Assembly (NCBI GenBank): GCA_964553745.1
Contig: CAZKLD010000008.1
Span: forward strand, 18,644 to 82,643
Length of the DNA stretch: 64,000 bases
Direction: 5' to 3'
Source of the DNA: STC-113 sp964553745
GTDB taxonomy: Bacteria > Patescibacteriota > Gracilibacteria > BD1-5 > UBA2023
Shown here: positions 1 through 10,588 of the stretch, in pieces
How the letters are laid out: each line of letters begins with the position of its first letter
Numbering within the stretch: the stretch's first letter is position 1
Notes under the pieces: model-generated
What the model was told of the DNA's origin: nothing
Databases searched by the model: none
Seen by the model: the letters and a program-made list of their open reading frames with translations, nothing else
Position numbers and translations under genes: made by a program

Positions 1-102
1 ATTTTTCAGAAGTCAAATAACTCTATATCATTTTCAAATGAGAAATTTAGACAGGTAAGCTCAATCTTGTCAATTGACTCATGTGATAAACGCTGTAGTC
101 AT
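1..102 (-). CDS. GDP-mannose 4,6-dehydratase-like SDR, N-terminal fragment
   Basis: The first 34 codons of a minus-strand gene that runs off the window start. They read ATG then MTTAFITGVNGQDGAYLSKF, the Rossmann nucleotide-binding start of GDP-mannose 4,6-dehydratase (TGxxGQDGAYL). Several of these glycines are TGA codons. It is a second copy of this family beside the complete gmd at 2519-3616, and lies downstream of the flippase, so it may act on a different GDP- or related sugar. Only the N-terminus is visible, so substrate cannot be judged. Confidence 0.75.
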
Positions 103-217
103 TATAAAAAATCTAAAAATATAAATACAATATTTTGAAATAATACAACCAGATGTTGTACGATATCTAACTCATTAATTATATCAAATGTCTTCATTAA
201 GCAAGTTTAAAAACAGA

Positions 218-1561
218 TTAATGCTTTTTGAAGTATTCGCTATATGCTAGCCTGAAAAGAATATATGGATTAAAGGATTTTATTCAGAAAATAAATATAT
301 TTCTTGTTTTTTTGAAAAACAAGAAAACGAATAACGATAGGATAGAGGGGATAGTCGTAGAGTATGCCGCTCAAATAAGTCAGAATTTTGGAATTAGGAA
401 ATAGTTCATTATGACAGTTAAAATTGCTCAAGCTGAAATAGAATAGACAGAATAAGAAATAACATCTTCAATAGTCATATGCTGATATAAAGGTATGGTT
501 ATGGCCATCTGGATAATTGACCAGATATAAATCTTAAGTACAATAATTGAATCAGAATAGCCGCTTCAGAACAGTAACAATATAATTGTGTCGGCGAGAA
601 AGAATATGGGCAAAATCAGACAAATTGAAATTAAGCTGAACAATCAATAATATAATTTAAGCCTTCTATCGTAAACTTCGGGGCCAATTTTTTTTGAAGA
701 TATAAGGGCGGGGAATAAGGACGGTCATATAACTCATAAAAAACTCAAGGTTGATTCTGACAGTATTACGGAAACAGAATACAACCCAACCTCCTTGCTG
801 CTCATCATATTTCAGATCATTATCTGATCTATTCTCAAAAAAATATATGCAGCGACGCTGGATAGGGCGAGTGGTAATCATCTGATAAACATTTTTTTTG
901 CAAATTGCCAGTTAATTTTCCAATTCAACGCACTTTGTTTTGTTTTAACGAAATAGATGTAGATATATGAGATTGCGCAAATTAAAAAATCAATAAGATA
1001 AGCTACCGCCAAATATACTATTCACAATCAGCTTATGATGATTATTATTTTAAATAGATTTGAAGCCGTAAATCAGATTCAGCTTGCAAGGACATTATAT
1101 TTTCAATCTACTCTTGATTGAAAATATAAATTTATAACATTGAATGTCTGGAATATGAATCATGATGAAATTATAAATATTAAGAGAGATTGGGTTAAAT
1201 CTTTATAGAAAAAGAAAAATGACAATAAATTAATAAGAATGATTGCGAAAATGCTTCAGAATAATTTTAAGAAAAAAACTGATCATAGAATACTATCACT
1301 TTCATCATGTTTTTCAACGAGTTCTTTAATGGTTATCGAATCAAGTCATAAATTGGCGATGAATGAAAAAATTCAAACAAATGCGACAGCATAATTAAAT
1401 GCTCAAAAATCTGAAGGTCAGAAATATCTTGCTAACCAAGTTCAAATAAAAAAACTTACTAAAGCCTTAAATACTGCCTCAAAAAAAAGCCAATTCATAT
1501 TATGAAGGGCCTTTTTCGGTCATTCTGACAGATTCTTATATATGCTGATAAACCTTTTCAT
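218..1561 (-). CDS. Wzx-type polysaccharide (MATE/MOP superfamily) flippase
   Basis: A 447-residue polytopic membrane protein. The N-terminus carries the family signature WLARYFGPSDFGAFNYA. Near residue 200 is the LRIDQIMIG segment followed by GLYSVSV, typical of O-antigen/teichoic-acid flippases. The C-terminal half has the expected FGLIGAAYST transmembrane motif. It should move lipid-linked glycan across the membrane. Start ATG overlaps the fcl stop (TAATG, one shared base), implying translational coupling with the sugar-nucleotide genes upstream. The frame is continuous with TGA read as Gly. Confidence 0.9.
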
Positions 1562-2517
1562 TACTGATGAATATTATTCAAATACCAAGCATAGCTTAAG
1601 GAGATTCCTTCTTCTAATCCTATTTTATGATTCCATCATAGGTTATTTATCCTGGTTACATCTTGGAGCTTTCTGGGCGTTCAATTTGGTTTTGAGGTGT
1701 CCCAGATTATCTCTCACTTAAATCATACTTGATTCTGTATTATCTCTGCTAATTCTCTGATGGTGACATCAAGTCATGTTCAAATATTGAAGAATATCTC
1801 TCACTTCTCATTCTGCTCTGGAGTAGGCGAGAATCTGTTCATCAGAAAGATACAAGCGTCTGCCATATCGTCTACATAAAGGAATTCTCTCATCGGAGTT
1901 CAATCTCACCATAGAGTCACTGATTCCGCTCAAGCCTTCTTCGCATCATGGAACTTACGTATCATTGCAGGCAATACATGTGAACTCTGCAGGTCAAAGT
2001 TATCATTCGGACCATAGAGATTAGTTGGCATGCACGCAATGAATTCTGTCCGATACTGCCTGTTATAGCTCTGGCACATCTTAATTCCAGCAATTTTCGC
2101 AATTGCATAGGGTTCATTTGTGGGTTCAAGAGGTCAGCTCAGAAGATATTCCTCTTTCATTGGCTGAGGAGCAAGCTTTGGATATATGCAACTGGATCAT
2201 AGAAATAAGAGTTTTTTAACCCCATTCGTATATGAATTATGTATGATATTATTTTGAATCTGGAGATTCGAATATATGAATTCAGCAGGATAATCATTAT
2301 TTGCCATTATTCAACCCACTTTTGCAGCAGCAAGAAAAATATATTCTGGTTTTTCAGCCTCAAAAAATTCTTTGACCTTATTTGAATCTAGTAAATCCAG
2401 TTCTTCATGTGTCCTCAAAATCAAGCTAGAGTAGCCTAATGATTCCAGTTTTCTTTTGATAGCTGATCATACAAGGCCTCTATGCCCGGCAATGTAAATT
2501 TTTGAATTGATATCCAT
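1561..2517 (-). CDS. fcl: GDP-L-fucose synthase (epimerase/reductase)
   Basis: An SDR of 318 residues. It starts MDINSKIYIAGHRGLVGSAI, a near-perfect match to the GDP-L-fucose synthase (WcaG/Fcl) N-terminus, and contains the family segments SSCIYP, EPYAIAKIAG (YxxxK catalytic pair) and NLYGPND. It converts GDP-4-keto-6-deoxymannose to GDP-L-fucose, the step after Gmd, which lies immediately upstream. An alternative in-frame ATG at 2526 would overlap gmd by 8 bases; 2517 gives the usual MD start. The stop overlaps the flippase start by one base. Confidence 0.93.
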
Positions 2518-2518
2518 T

Positions 2519-3616
2519 TTATTCATATTGATTCAATATTTCATATCAATGATCTTTCAATATTTTCTTTTTTCTAAAAGCATCAACATCGCATTTTACC
2601 ATCTCTTTACACATGTCCCTAACGGTATAGCTTGGAGTCCATCAGAGGACTTTTTTTGCTTTTGTTGGGTCTCAAAGTAAGAATTCCACTTCGGCAGGCC
2701 TAAAATACTTCGGATCAACTTCAACTATGCATTTTCAAGTTGCCTTGTCATAACCTTTCTCATCAATTCATTCTCATTTCCACTCAACCGTAATTCATGC
2801 CTCTTCAAAAGACCATTCAACAAACTGTCTGACAGTATTTGCGACTCAAGTTGCAATTACATAATCATCTGGCTTATCCTGCTGCAATATCATCCACATT
2901 GCCTCAACAAAATCCTTAGCATGTCACCAATCTCTTTTGGCATCTAGATTGCCAAGATATAATTTATCCTGCATTCAAAGATGAATTTGTGCTACGGCTC
3001 GAGTGATTTTCCTGGTGACAAAAGTTTCTCATCTTAATGGAGATTCATGGTTGAAAAGGATTCAATTGCAAGCAAACATATCATAACTCTCTTTATAGTT
3101 TCTCGTTATCCACATTGCATAAAGCTTCGCAACTCAATATGGGCTTCTTGGATGCATCGGAGATTCTTCAGTATATCAAGCTTCGGGTCTGTTGTAATCA
3201 AGTCATCCGAATAATTCAGAAGTAGATGCCTGATAGAATTTAGTTTGCTTTTCTAAGTTATTGATCCTTATTGCTTCCAGTATCCTCAGTGTACCTATTC
3301 AGTCAGCATTTGCAGTATATTCCGGAATTTCAAAGCTCACATGCACGTGCGATTGTGCTGCCAAATTATAGACTTCATCCGGTTTAATGACTCAGATCAA
3401 TTTAATGAGGTTTGTAGAATCAGTCAAATCACCATAGTGTAAAAAGAATTTTCTATTTGGATTATGGGGCTCTTGATACAGGTGATCTATCCTATCAGTG
3501 TTAAGTAGACTATTCCTTCTCTTGAGACCATGGACCTCGTATCATTTATCCAATAACAATTGAGCCAAATATGCTCAATCTTGTCAGGTTATTCACGTGA
3601 TTAATGCTTTTTTCAT
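2519..3616 (-). CDS. gmd: GDP-mannose 4,6-dehydratase
   Basis: 365 residues, the normal length. The N-terminus is MKKALITGITGQDGAYLAQL, followed by LLDKGYEVHGLKRR and QEPNNPNRKF-type segments known from Gmd. It forms GDP-4-keto-6-deoxymannose from GDP-mannose and feeds the downstream fcl, from which it is separated by one base or overlaps. All three genes run on the minus strand as one probable operon with the flippase. Gly codons within TGxTGQDG are TGA. Confidence 0.94.
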
Positions 3617-3738
3617 ATTTTATTTTATATTTGTGTAAAATTGCCTATAAAGTATATAAATTTAAGATAAATATCAAATGATTTTACCTATATTGAAAAA
3701 TATTGAAATTAATCTGTTTTAGATAATTATTTATAGAC

Positions 3739-4674
3739 TTACACAAACCTCCTGAAATATTCTATAGCTTTCACTAATCACTCTCTTAATTCAACTTTAG
3801 GCTCCCAATCTAGTTTTTCTTTTGCAAGCGAATTATCGGCTTTTCTTTGCTTTGGATCATCTGATGGAAGATCTTTAAATATAAGCTTGCTTTTGCTTTC
3901 TGGAATTAGCTCCAATACAATCTGAGATAATTCTTTTATAGTGAATTCATATTCGGTTCAGATATTTACGGGTCAAATGAATCATATCTCATTATTCATC
4001 ATCCTGACCATTCATTCAATGAGATCATCAACATATTGGAAGCTCCTAGTCTGATTTCATTCTCAGTAGATTGTGATATCTTGGTTTTGAAGTGCTTGCA
4101 TGATAAAATTTGAAACCACACGGCCATCATTCGGATGCATATTCGGTCAATAAGTATTGAAAATCCTGATAATCCTGATGTCTGCATTGTATTCTCTATG
4201 ATAATCGAGAAAAAGCGTTTCTGCCATTCTCTTTCATTCGTCATAACAGCTTCTTGTTCATATCGGATTGACATTTCCCCAGTAGGATTCATATTGAGGA
4301 TGGACAAGCGGATCTCCGTATACCTCTGATGTTGAAGACTGGAGGATACGAGCCTTAACTTTTATTGCCAATTCAAGCATATTTATTGCCCCTAGAATTG
4401 ATGTTTTTGCAGTTTCCACAGGATTCTTCTGATAATGGACAGGGGATGCAGGACATGCCAGATTATATATCTCATCTACCTGTGCCCAGAATGGCTGAGT
4501 CACATCATGAAGCACAAAAGTGAATTTTGGCTTTTCCAGAAGATCGTAGATATTCGATTTATTCCCTGTGAACAGGTTATCAAGACATATTACCTCATGT
4601 CATTCATTCAACAGCCTCCTGCACAAATGAGAACCGATAAATCCAGCACCTCATGTTACGAGTATTTTTTTCAT
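3739..4674 (-). CDS. UDP-glucuronic acid decarboxylase (UDP-xylose synthase)
   Basis: An SDR of 311 residues starting MKKILVTGGAGFIGSHLCRR. Family-specific segments include NLACPASPVHYQ, STSEVYGDP, the catalytic stretch SCYDEGKRMAETL (YxxxK) and RIFNTYGPNMHPNDGRVVSN. It decarboxylates UDP-glucuronate to UDP-xylose. First gene of the minus-strand surface-sugar cluster. Under the standard code it breaks into at least three shadow pieces. dTDP-glucose dehydratase is less likely because of the ACPASP and MHPNDGRV motifs. Confidence 0.93.
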
Positions 4675-4849
4675 ATTTATTCTGTAATTTTTTAACCGAC
4701 AAAATATATCCTATTTTACGAGGATAGCAAATTAAAGTGGGCTTATTATTTCATTCTCTGCACTGCAGGAAGGCTGAAATTGATTTGATATCCACTTCAT
4801 CATTAAGTATTCGTCAATATCCCAAAATGGATTTCTCATCCGCTATCGC

Positions 4850-5190
4850 TCTTTCGAAATGACAATTCTCCTGGTCTGTCATTTCGAGCGTCAGAGAGAA
4901 ATCCTTTAAGGCTATTCATTAAACATTAATCATCCTGGATCACCACGTCGTTCCTCCTCGTGATGACGAAGCGAACCGTCATTGCGAACGTAATGCAATG
5001 TAGTGTGGCAATCCAGATTGCATATTGGTTAATCATCCTGGATCACCACGCCTGCCTGCCGGTAGGCAGGTCGTTCCTCCTCATGATGACGTAAATGAGC
5101 TGTATTCAAAAAACATTAATTAGATACTTCCTCCCCTAATTTAGGGAAGGTGCCTAAAAGGCGGATGGGTTACTCCCTTAACCATCAACC
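4850..5190. repeat. Interspersed repeat cluster without gene
   Basis: The 576-base gap between the decarboxylase start and the korB stop has no supported gene. It holds short repeat units: GTCATTTCGAGCG followed by GAGAAATCCTTTAA near 4879-4912, and two copies of a unit containing ATCCTGGATCACCACG with TCGTTCCTCCTC (4934 and 5037 onward), the second carrying the palindrome CCTGCCTGCCGGTAGGCAGG at 5051-5070. The same families recur at 9090-9380 and 22925-23235. Confidence 0.75.
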
Positions 5191-5191
5191 A

Positions 5192-5218
5192 CAAAAAACC
5201 TCCTTTTAGCAAAGGAGG
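5192..5218 (-). terminator. Rho-independent terminator of korAB
   Basis: Inverted repeat CCTCCTTT-tagc-AAAGGAGG, with an A-run at 5193-5198 that is a U-run in minus-strand RNA. It lies 33 bases after the korB stop. Confidence 0.8.
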
Positions 5219-5250
5219 TGGCATGGAGTGACGGAGGATTCTGCATTAAT

Positions 5251-5853
5251 CTACCAAAATTTCCAGCTAGGACATGCTTGCTTAATATTAAGATGGGCAA
5301 ATCATTCATGCATAATAGCTTCTTTTATAGCTTCTCTCATTGCCACAATGTTCTTTGAATCAATTTCACGTGTAAAAGAGCATCCTGCAGATTCGGCAAG
5401 CTTTACTGGATTGAATGGATTAGAGGGATTTCAGAGTTTCGAAGATTTTGTTTTGATTCCGTGCGGAGTCGTGGGTGAGGTTTGCCCGGTTGTAAGGGCA
5501 TAATTCTCATTATCGAGAACCAAATAGGTAATATCGATATTACGTCTGCAGGCATGCATAAAATGACCGAGCCCGATTCAATATCAGTCTCAATCTCCTC
5601 AGATGCAGATTACCTTAAGATTCGGATTTGCGAGCTTAACTCCAGTTCAGAAGGGGAGTGAACGTCAGTGTAAGGTTTCAGCTGCATACGCATTTATATA
5701 TTGCGAAATCTTACCGCTGCATCCGATACCGCTTACGATAACCGTATCTTTGCTTGCGATTCACAGTTCTTCAAGTCATTTCCTGATTGCTCCGAGGATA
5801 AGATAATCTCAGCATCCAGGGCACCATTGAATATTATTTAAATCTTTTCTCAT
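5251..5853 (-). CDS. korB: 2-oxoacid:ferredoxin oxidoreductase beta subunit, short form
   Basis: 200 residues with the N-terminal WCPGCGDYLILGAIRKGL cluster/TPP motif, VSGIGCSGKISQYI, the TPP-binding GGDGDGYGIGLGH and DNENYALTTGQTSPTTP, all hallmarks of KorB/PorB beta. It catalyses the TPP-dependent oxidative decarboxylation of a 2-oxoacid with KorA, reducing ferredoxin. It ends with ACPSWKFW and a TAG. Usual subunits are about 280 residues, so the C-terminal third is missing or this is a short family variant. It overlaps korA by 16 bases. Which oxoacid is used cannot be told. Confidence 0.88.
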
Positions 5854-7433
5854 AGCTGCTCTTCAAATATGGGGTAAAGGTTATATATCCTCTTAAATTG
5901 GATTATTTGTTTTTTTAAGCTGAATTTAGAGCAGACAAGGTTCTGGAATTGTCATGACTGATTCTGCTCGAGAAAAACCAGCTTATCGACATTGGAATCA
6001 AAAAATTTCTGAAGCCTATAGTCTATAGGATGAAACATTGTGATTATAATAAGTCAGAAATCCTTCTTTTTTTCTAGTGCTCATTCGGCAGCCCATCTGT
6101 TTGAAGAAAACGTTATGAAAAATTTCCTAGCTTCAGGATTTATGACTTCAAATCAATAGAAGTCTGGATTGTATTCATTATCTTCAAATATATCGATTTT
6201 CCTAAATCTCTTATCCTCCATCATGAATTTGATTTTTGGATCCTCGGTCTCTTTACCGTAAATATCGTGCTCATAAGAAGTGGCAATGAATTCTCAATTT
6301 GCAGTTCAAGGCACTGTATATGGCGAAATCCTTTCTTGAGAAAAGGTTTCATATGCATATCTCGCATAGCCTTCGTTGGGATTCTCAAGGAGTCTTCATC
6401 TGTTTATGGGTTCTGGCTTCAGTCTTGATTTGTCGACAGTAGCATAACTTTCAGAAAATTGCTTATCAAGAAGGACTATAACAGGATGCTGATAGATATC
6501 AGACCAATTCAGAGCTTTTCAGATCATATTATAGGCTTCTTCAAATGTACTAGGCACTATAACAATAGGATAAATATCGCCAAAAGTAGGGCAAAGCGCA
6601 AAATCGATATCTCATTGTCCGGTAAAAGTCGGAGTTCAGGTCGAAGGTCCTGCACGTTGCGAAAGGATGTATACTCATCAGATTTCTGCCATTCAAGAAT
6701 ATGAAATCGATTCGGACATTAGTGCGAATCAGCCTCAACTTGTTCAGCACATAGCTCTTTTTCAAGCAAATTTGGCTCATAGCATAGACATTGCCACCGC
6801 AATCTCATCTTCAGCCTGATGGAATACAACATCCTGTGAATGGTGCAATATAGCATCAATTATCGAGCTTGCAGGAGTCATGGGATATGCGCTGTAATAC
6901 TCAAGTCAGCTATCTATTGCTCATTTTGCGATCAGCTCATTCCCATAAAGGATATCTCTATGCTTTCAGATCGGTTCAAGGGAATATTTCTGTTCTGCAA
7001 TACTCTCATATCAAGCTCTTATATCAATCATATTCTCTTCAGCGATTTCTTCTTTGAATTTGGATTTCAGCACATCATTTACAGCATCTAACTTGACTCA
7101 AAGATATTTAAGTGCACATCAGACTGCATAAGAATTTGCATGTTTTGCTATTTTCCTGTCTAGTTTGAGCTTCTCTCAAATAGTGTAGACAACCTCGTTT
7201 TTCTGCAAAGAATAATCGTCGAAATGTATATAGAAGTCTATATTCTTTGAAATGAAAGCCTTGTTGTCGGAAATATAGATGATGAAAACATTATTTCATC
7301 ATTTGATAACGGATGAATATTCTTTGTCGGCATAAATCTCATATCATATCGAGGCCAAAACCTCGGATAATATCAGTCAGCTGGTATTCACTCATATTCA
7401 AGCCGGCCCTGAGAAGGCTAGTGTAATTCTCAT
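5838..7433 (-). CDS. korA: 2-oxoacid:ferredoxin oxidoreductase alpha subunit (gamma-alpha fusion)
   Basis: 531 residues. An N-terminal gamma-type domain begins MRITLAFSGPAGIGVNTSGL, followed by the alpha domain with YSAYPMTPASSIIDAI, HQAEDEIAVAMSMLGA, TSGGGFALMSE and the diagnostic SQRAGPSTGTPTFTGQGD. This fused KorA architecture is common in archaea and in fermentative bacteria. It pairs with KorB, whose start lies inside its last codons, so the two are coupled. In a CPR cell it could link pyruvate or 2-oxoglutarate to ferredoxin and energy conservation. Confidence 0.92.
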
Positions 7434-7539
7434 ATTGATTGATTTCTTATAAACTAAATAAAAAGCGATTAAAAGGTTAATCACAGATTATATGACTGAG
7501 TTGATAATAATCGGTTTTATGCTTAATTCAAGTATAACA

Positions 7540-7959
7540 TTAAGAAAGGATCGATTTTACCTGTAATTTTATATTTTGCTGTAAGAATTTTACACGAGAT
7601 CTATCTCAGGCTATCAGATTAAAGACCATTTCCCTTAAATGCTCCAGATATTCCTTAGTGAATTTTCTTTTTCATCATATTATATTCAAGTTATTAGACT
7701 CAATAAGGTTAACTTGAATCTTATTCAAATGTTCAATGTAGGCGTCATTGGAATATTCGAGTCCGCTCATATAGCATAATCAGTCTTTTGCCGTCTTTTT
7801 GTAGCAATCTTCGAATTCCTTCAGATATTTTACAAGCTCGATACTGTTATTTCTGAATTTTTCTGCAAGCACATTTAAACTGTCCACAAGTCAAGAATTG
7901 TTTTCATCAAAAAAATCTTCTCAAGTTAAAAGCGTGTGATCAAAAGAAATAAATGGCAT
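7540..7959 (-). CDS. Unrecognised 139-residue protein
   Basis: An ORF starting MPFISFDHTLLTGEDFFDEN, without signal peptide or membrane segment. It is mostly helical in appearance, with charged stretches such as VKYLKEFEDCYKKTAKDGLC. It lies between xerC and korA on the same strand, 66 bases after the xerC stop. No family recognised. Codon use, including several TGA glycines, matches the neighbours, which supports it as a real gene. Confidence 0.6.
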
Positions 7960-8025
7960 ATAAAAACGAATTTAATTTAGTTTGACTATTTTATTTATTT
8001 GTTTTAAATATACAAATTTAATATG

Positions 8026-9030
8026 CTATTTATGGAATTTCTTATGTATTTCTTTAAGTTGAGGATTGGTGACATGGGTGTAGACTTGTGTTGTTGTAAT
8101 ATTCTTATGTCAAAGTAGCTCTTGAATAGCTCTTAAGTCTGCACCATTCTCGAGCAGGGTAGTAGCAAAAGAGTGCCGTAGTGTATGAGCGGAAATATCC
8201 TTGAGTATTCAAGCCTTTATCGCGTGATCCTTTATCATATTCGTAATGAAAAATCTTGATAATTTCACATCGGAATCAGTAAACTCATTTTCTCTGCCTT
8301 TGTCATAATTATGCCTCAAGAATAGTGAGCTGAAATGATCGTCCCTCATTCCAAGATAGTCCTCAATCCTTTTTTTTGCCTCATCCGTAAGATATACGAC
8401 TCTTACTTTTCATCATTTTCATCTTACGGCAAATTCTTGGGTATTCAGATTGATGTCTCTTATCGTAAGCGCGACTAGTTCAGAGACACGCAATCATGTA
8501 GAATAGATGCATTCCATTATAGCCATATCCCTGACTCATTGTATATTATTAAGATCAAGAGCCGCGAACAGCCTATCTATCTCTTCCTTATTCAAAAATT
8601 CGACTTTTCTCTCATCATGCTTTATCAGATCTATCATTACCGGATCCAGCACTTCCAGTCATTGTTTCTTAAGATATTTGAAAAATGTCCGGAGCGAAAT
8701 CATATATGCGTTTACTGTCTTTATGTTCAATTCCTGTTCTGATAATGCAAATCTGAAATTATTAAGCACCTCAATATTGATTTCATCCAATTTCCAATCA
8801 AAATTCTGGCGCAATTCCAAGAGCATTCTACATTTTTCCTTTATTTCAAGCGGTTCTCGAGGTGAATTTATGAACAATTTCTTGAAGTCAGAATTCTTTG
8901 TCAATTCATAGTCCAGATATTGAACAAACTTCCATATATGAAAAGTATATTGCTCTATGGTTTTCGGACTGGCGTTTCTGCTTATCCTAAGCCAAGTAAC
9001 GAACTTTGTAAGTGCCTCGATCAGGTTCAT
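8026..9030 (-). CDS. Tyrosine recombinase XerC/XerD
   Basis: 334 residues. The N-terminal SAM-like domain runs from MNLIEALTKFVTWLRISRNA to about residue 150. The catalytic domain shows the STGLRVSELVALT motif (catalytic Arg), HTLRHSFATTLLENGADLR (HxxR) and LGHKNITTTQVYTHVT (His and the nucleophilic Tyr). Ends in TAG. Probably the chromosome-dimer resolvase, as no phage genes accompany it. The family alone does not separate XerC from XerD. Repeats follow directly upstream of its start. Confidence 0.92.
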
Positions 9031-9089
9031 TTTCTATGATTTTAGTGGTAAAACTTATGTAATTCGGAGGAGGGAAGTGGTGGTCAGTT

Positions 9090-9390
9090 TCGCAATGTCA
9101 TCCTGAGGAACCGAAGGATCCAGAATCCATTATTCATTATACATCCTGGATTGCCACGCTGTCGCTCGCAATGACGTAGGCTTGTGACTGTCATCACGAG
9201 GAGGTACGACGTGGTGATCCAGAATCCTTATTCATTATTCATTATACATCCTGGATTGCCACGCTGTCGCTCAGAATGACGTGTTCATCATGTCATCCTG
9301 AAGAACCGAAGGATCCAGCGCTCGTGATTTATCCCATAATTATTCTGAATTCTTCCGCTGATGCTCAGAATGACATGTTGCGGAAGTTTT
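9090..9390. repeat. Interspersed repeat cluster
   Basis: Contains at least four units built from GTCATCCTGA(G/A)GAACCGAAGGATCCAG, ATCCTGGATTGCCACGCTGTC and CGCTCGCAATGACG, e.g. at 9098-9123, 9149-9175, 9247-9275 and 9292-9316. Spacing and orientation are irregular, so it is not CRISPR. The remaining bases 9391-9728 upstream of the terminator are AT-rich with no gene seen. Confidence 0.75.
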
Positions 9391-9728
9391 TGACATTTTC
9401 AGAAATAACCGCTAATTAAAGCCATTCCAACACAAGGGAAGTCAATATGCTTTTATCAAACACTTCACATAATGTAAGTTATGTGATGCATTTTGAGCAT
9501 AATATAGATAATATGCTTGTTTGCAAATATATTTTAAAAAAAATAATTATAATTTATTTATGATTAAAATAATTTATCGGTTCCAAGATAATTTGCAGTT
9601 TGAATTTTTTGAAATATCTATTTTTGAAAATCAATATTCCAGATCAGTCATAATTCATATATTTTCAGAAATTCTGTAAATCTGCCTCTATAATTGCTAT
9701 AGCCCAGGCTATGTTAATACCCGAAAAC

Positions 9729-9765
9729 TAAAAAAACCTCAAATTTCGCGAAATTTGAGGTTTTG
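9729..9765 (-). terminator. Bidirectional-looking terminator
   Basis: A near-perfect hairpin AACCTCAAATTT-cgcg-AAATTTGAGGTT, flanked by an A-run on the left and T-run on the right. It serves the valS/HExxH transcript on the minus strand. Confidence 0.8.
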
Positions 9766-9876
9766 TGTGATTAATGGCTTATTTAAGCCATTTTAAATTA
9801 GAATTATATATAACTGCGTGTATCTGAGCATATTTTTCAGGAATTCTGTCAGAATTATCAAATGCATCACATAATA

Positions 9877-10572
9877 TTATTTGATATCAAATACTGATTT
9901 CAGTAAAATATCTATATCATAATTTTCGTTCCAGATCTTCGTCATATCTTCATATAATTTTTCACATCCCGGATAAGTGCTTTTTGATTCTTTTTCATCT
10001 ATCAGATCCGTATATGGTTTCCAGTCCTCGATAACATTATTGAAAGTTTCAGAAACCTGCCAGACAAAATTACTCGGCTTTCATTCGAATTTAGTCTTTT
10101 CTTCAATTCAGTATATTTTGGATAGATAATCGAAAAATATAAAATGCAGCATCTCATGGCCGATAACTCAAACAGGATTCCAGAATGAATACTCATAAGG
10201 AAAATAGAAATATTTTTCATCAATATTCCGAGGATACATATTATAGACAGAAATATATCATCTATAATCTCAACTCAGCCATTTATGTCACTTGAAAATC
10301 CTGTCTGTAAGCTCATAATATTTTAGCTTTATACCTTCCCAAGTGCCTATTGTCAGATTCAGTCAATTTGCTATCTTGTTTTCTCTGATTTTATAGATAT
10401 GTTTTGTGTATTCTGCAATAACTATATTTCTAGATTCAGGTGTGAATGCATCGCTCAGGATATATTGAAAATCCCTAGGAATGAACCATTCTAGGAATTC
10501 TCAATTAGCTATGAAATATTTAGCGTTATCAGTATCTTGTTCGATATCTATAAGCAGCTTGAGTTCTGGCAA
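9877..10572 (-). CDS. Putative zincin-like protein with HExxH motif
   Basis: About 231 residues, read from a TTG at 10572, 16 bases after the valS stop. No better start is available without deep overlap with valS. The protein contains VGVIGHEMLHFIFFDYL, where HEMLH fits the HExxH zinc-binding motif of metallopeptidases. The rest is rich in aromatics and charged residues (YNMYPRNIDEKYFYFPYEYS). No signal peptide at the assumed start, so it is probably cytoplasmic. No specific family recognised; the peptidase call rests on one motif. Same transcript as valS. Confidence 0.6.
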
Positions 10573-10588
10573 GGCTTTATAATTACTT

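Noticed and set aside
920..950. Apparent frameshift in the flippase
   Set aside because: Recounting the bases CACTTTGTTTTGTTTTAACG showed one continuous frame from 1561 to 218.
5228..5503. Plus-strand 91-codon ORF
   Set aside because: Antisense to korB, which has full family motifs in the minus frame.
9090..9390. Possible CRISPR array
   Set aside because: Repeats are irregular in spacing and orientation, spacers are not unique, and no cas genes are near.
8026..9390. Integrated phage or integron suggested by the tyrosine recombinase and repeats
   Set aside because: No phage, integron or attachment-site structure surrounds it; it resembles the cellular XerC/D.
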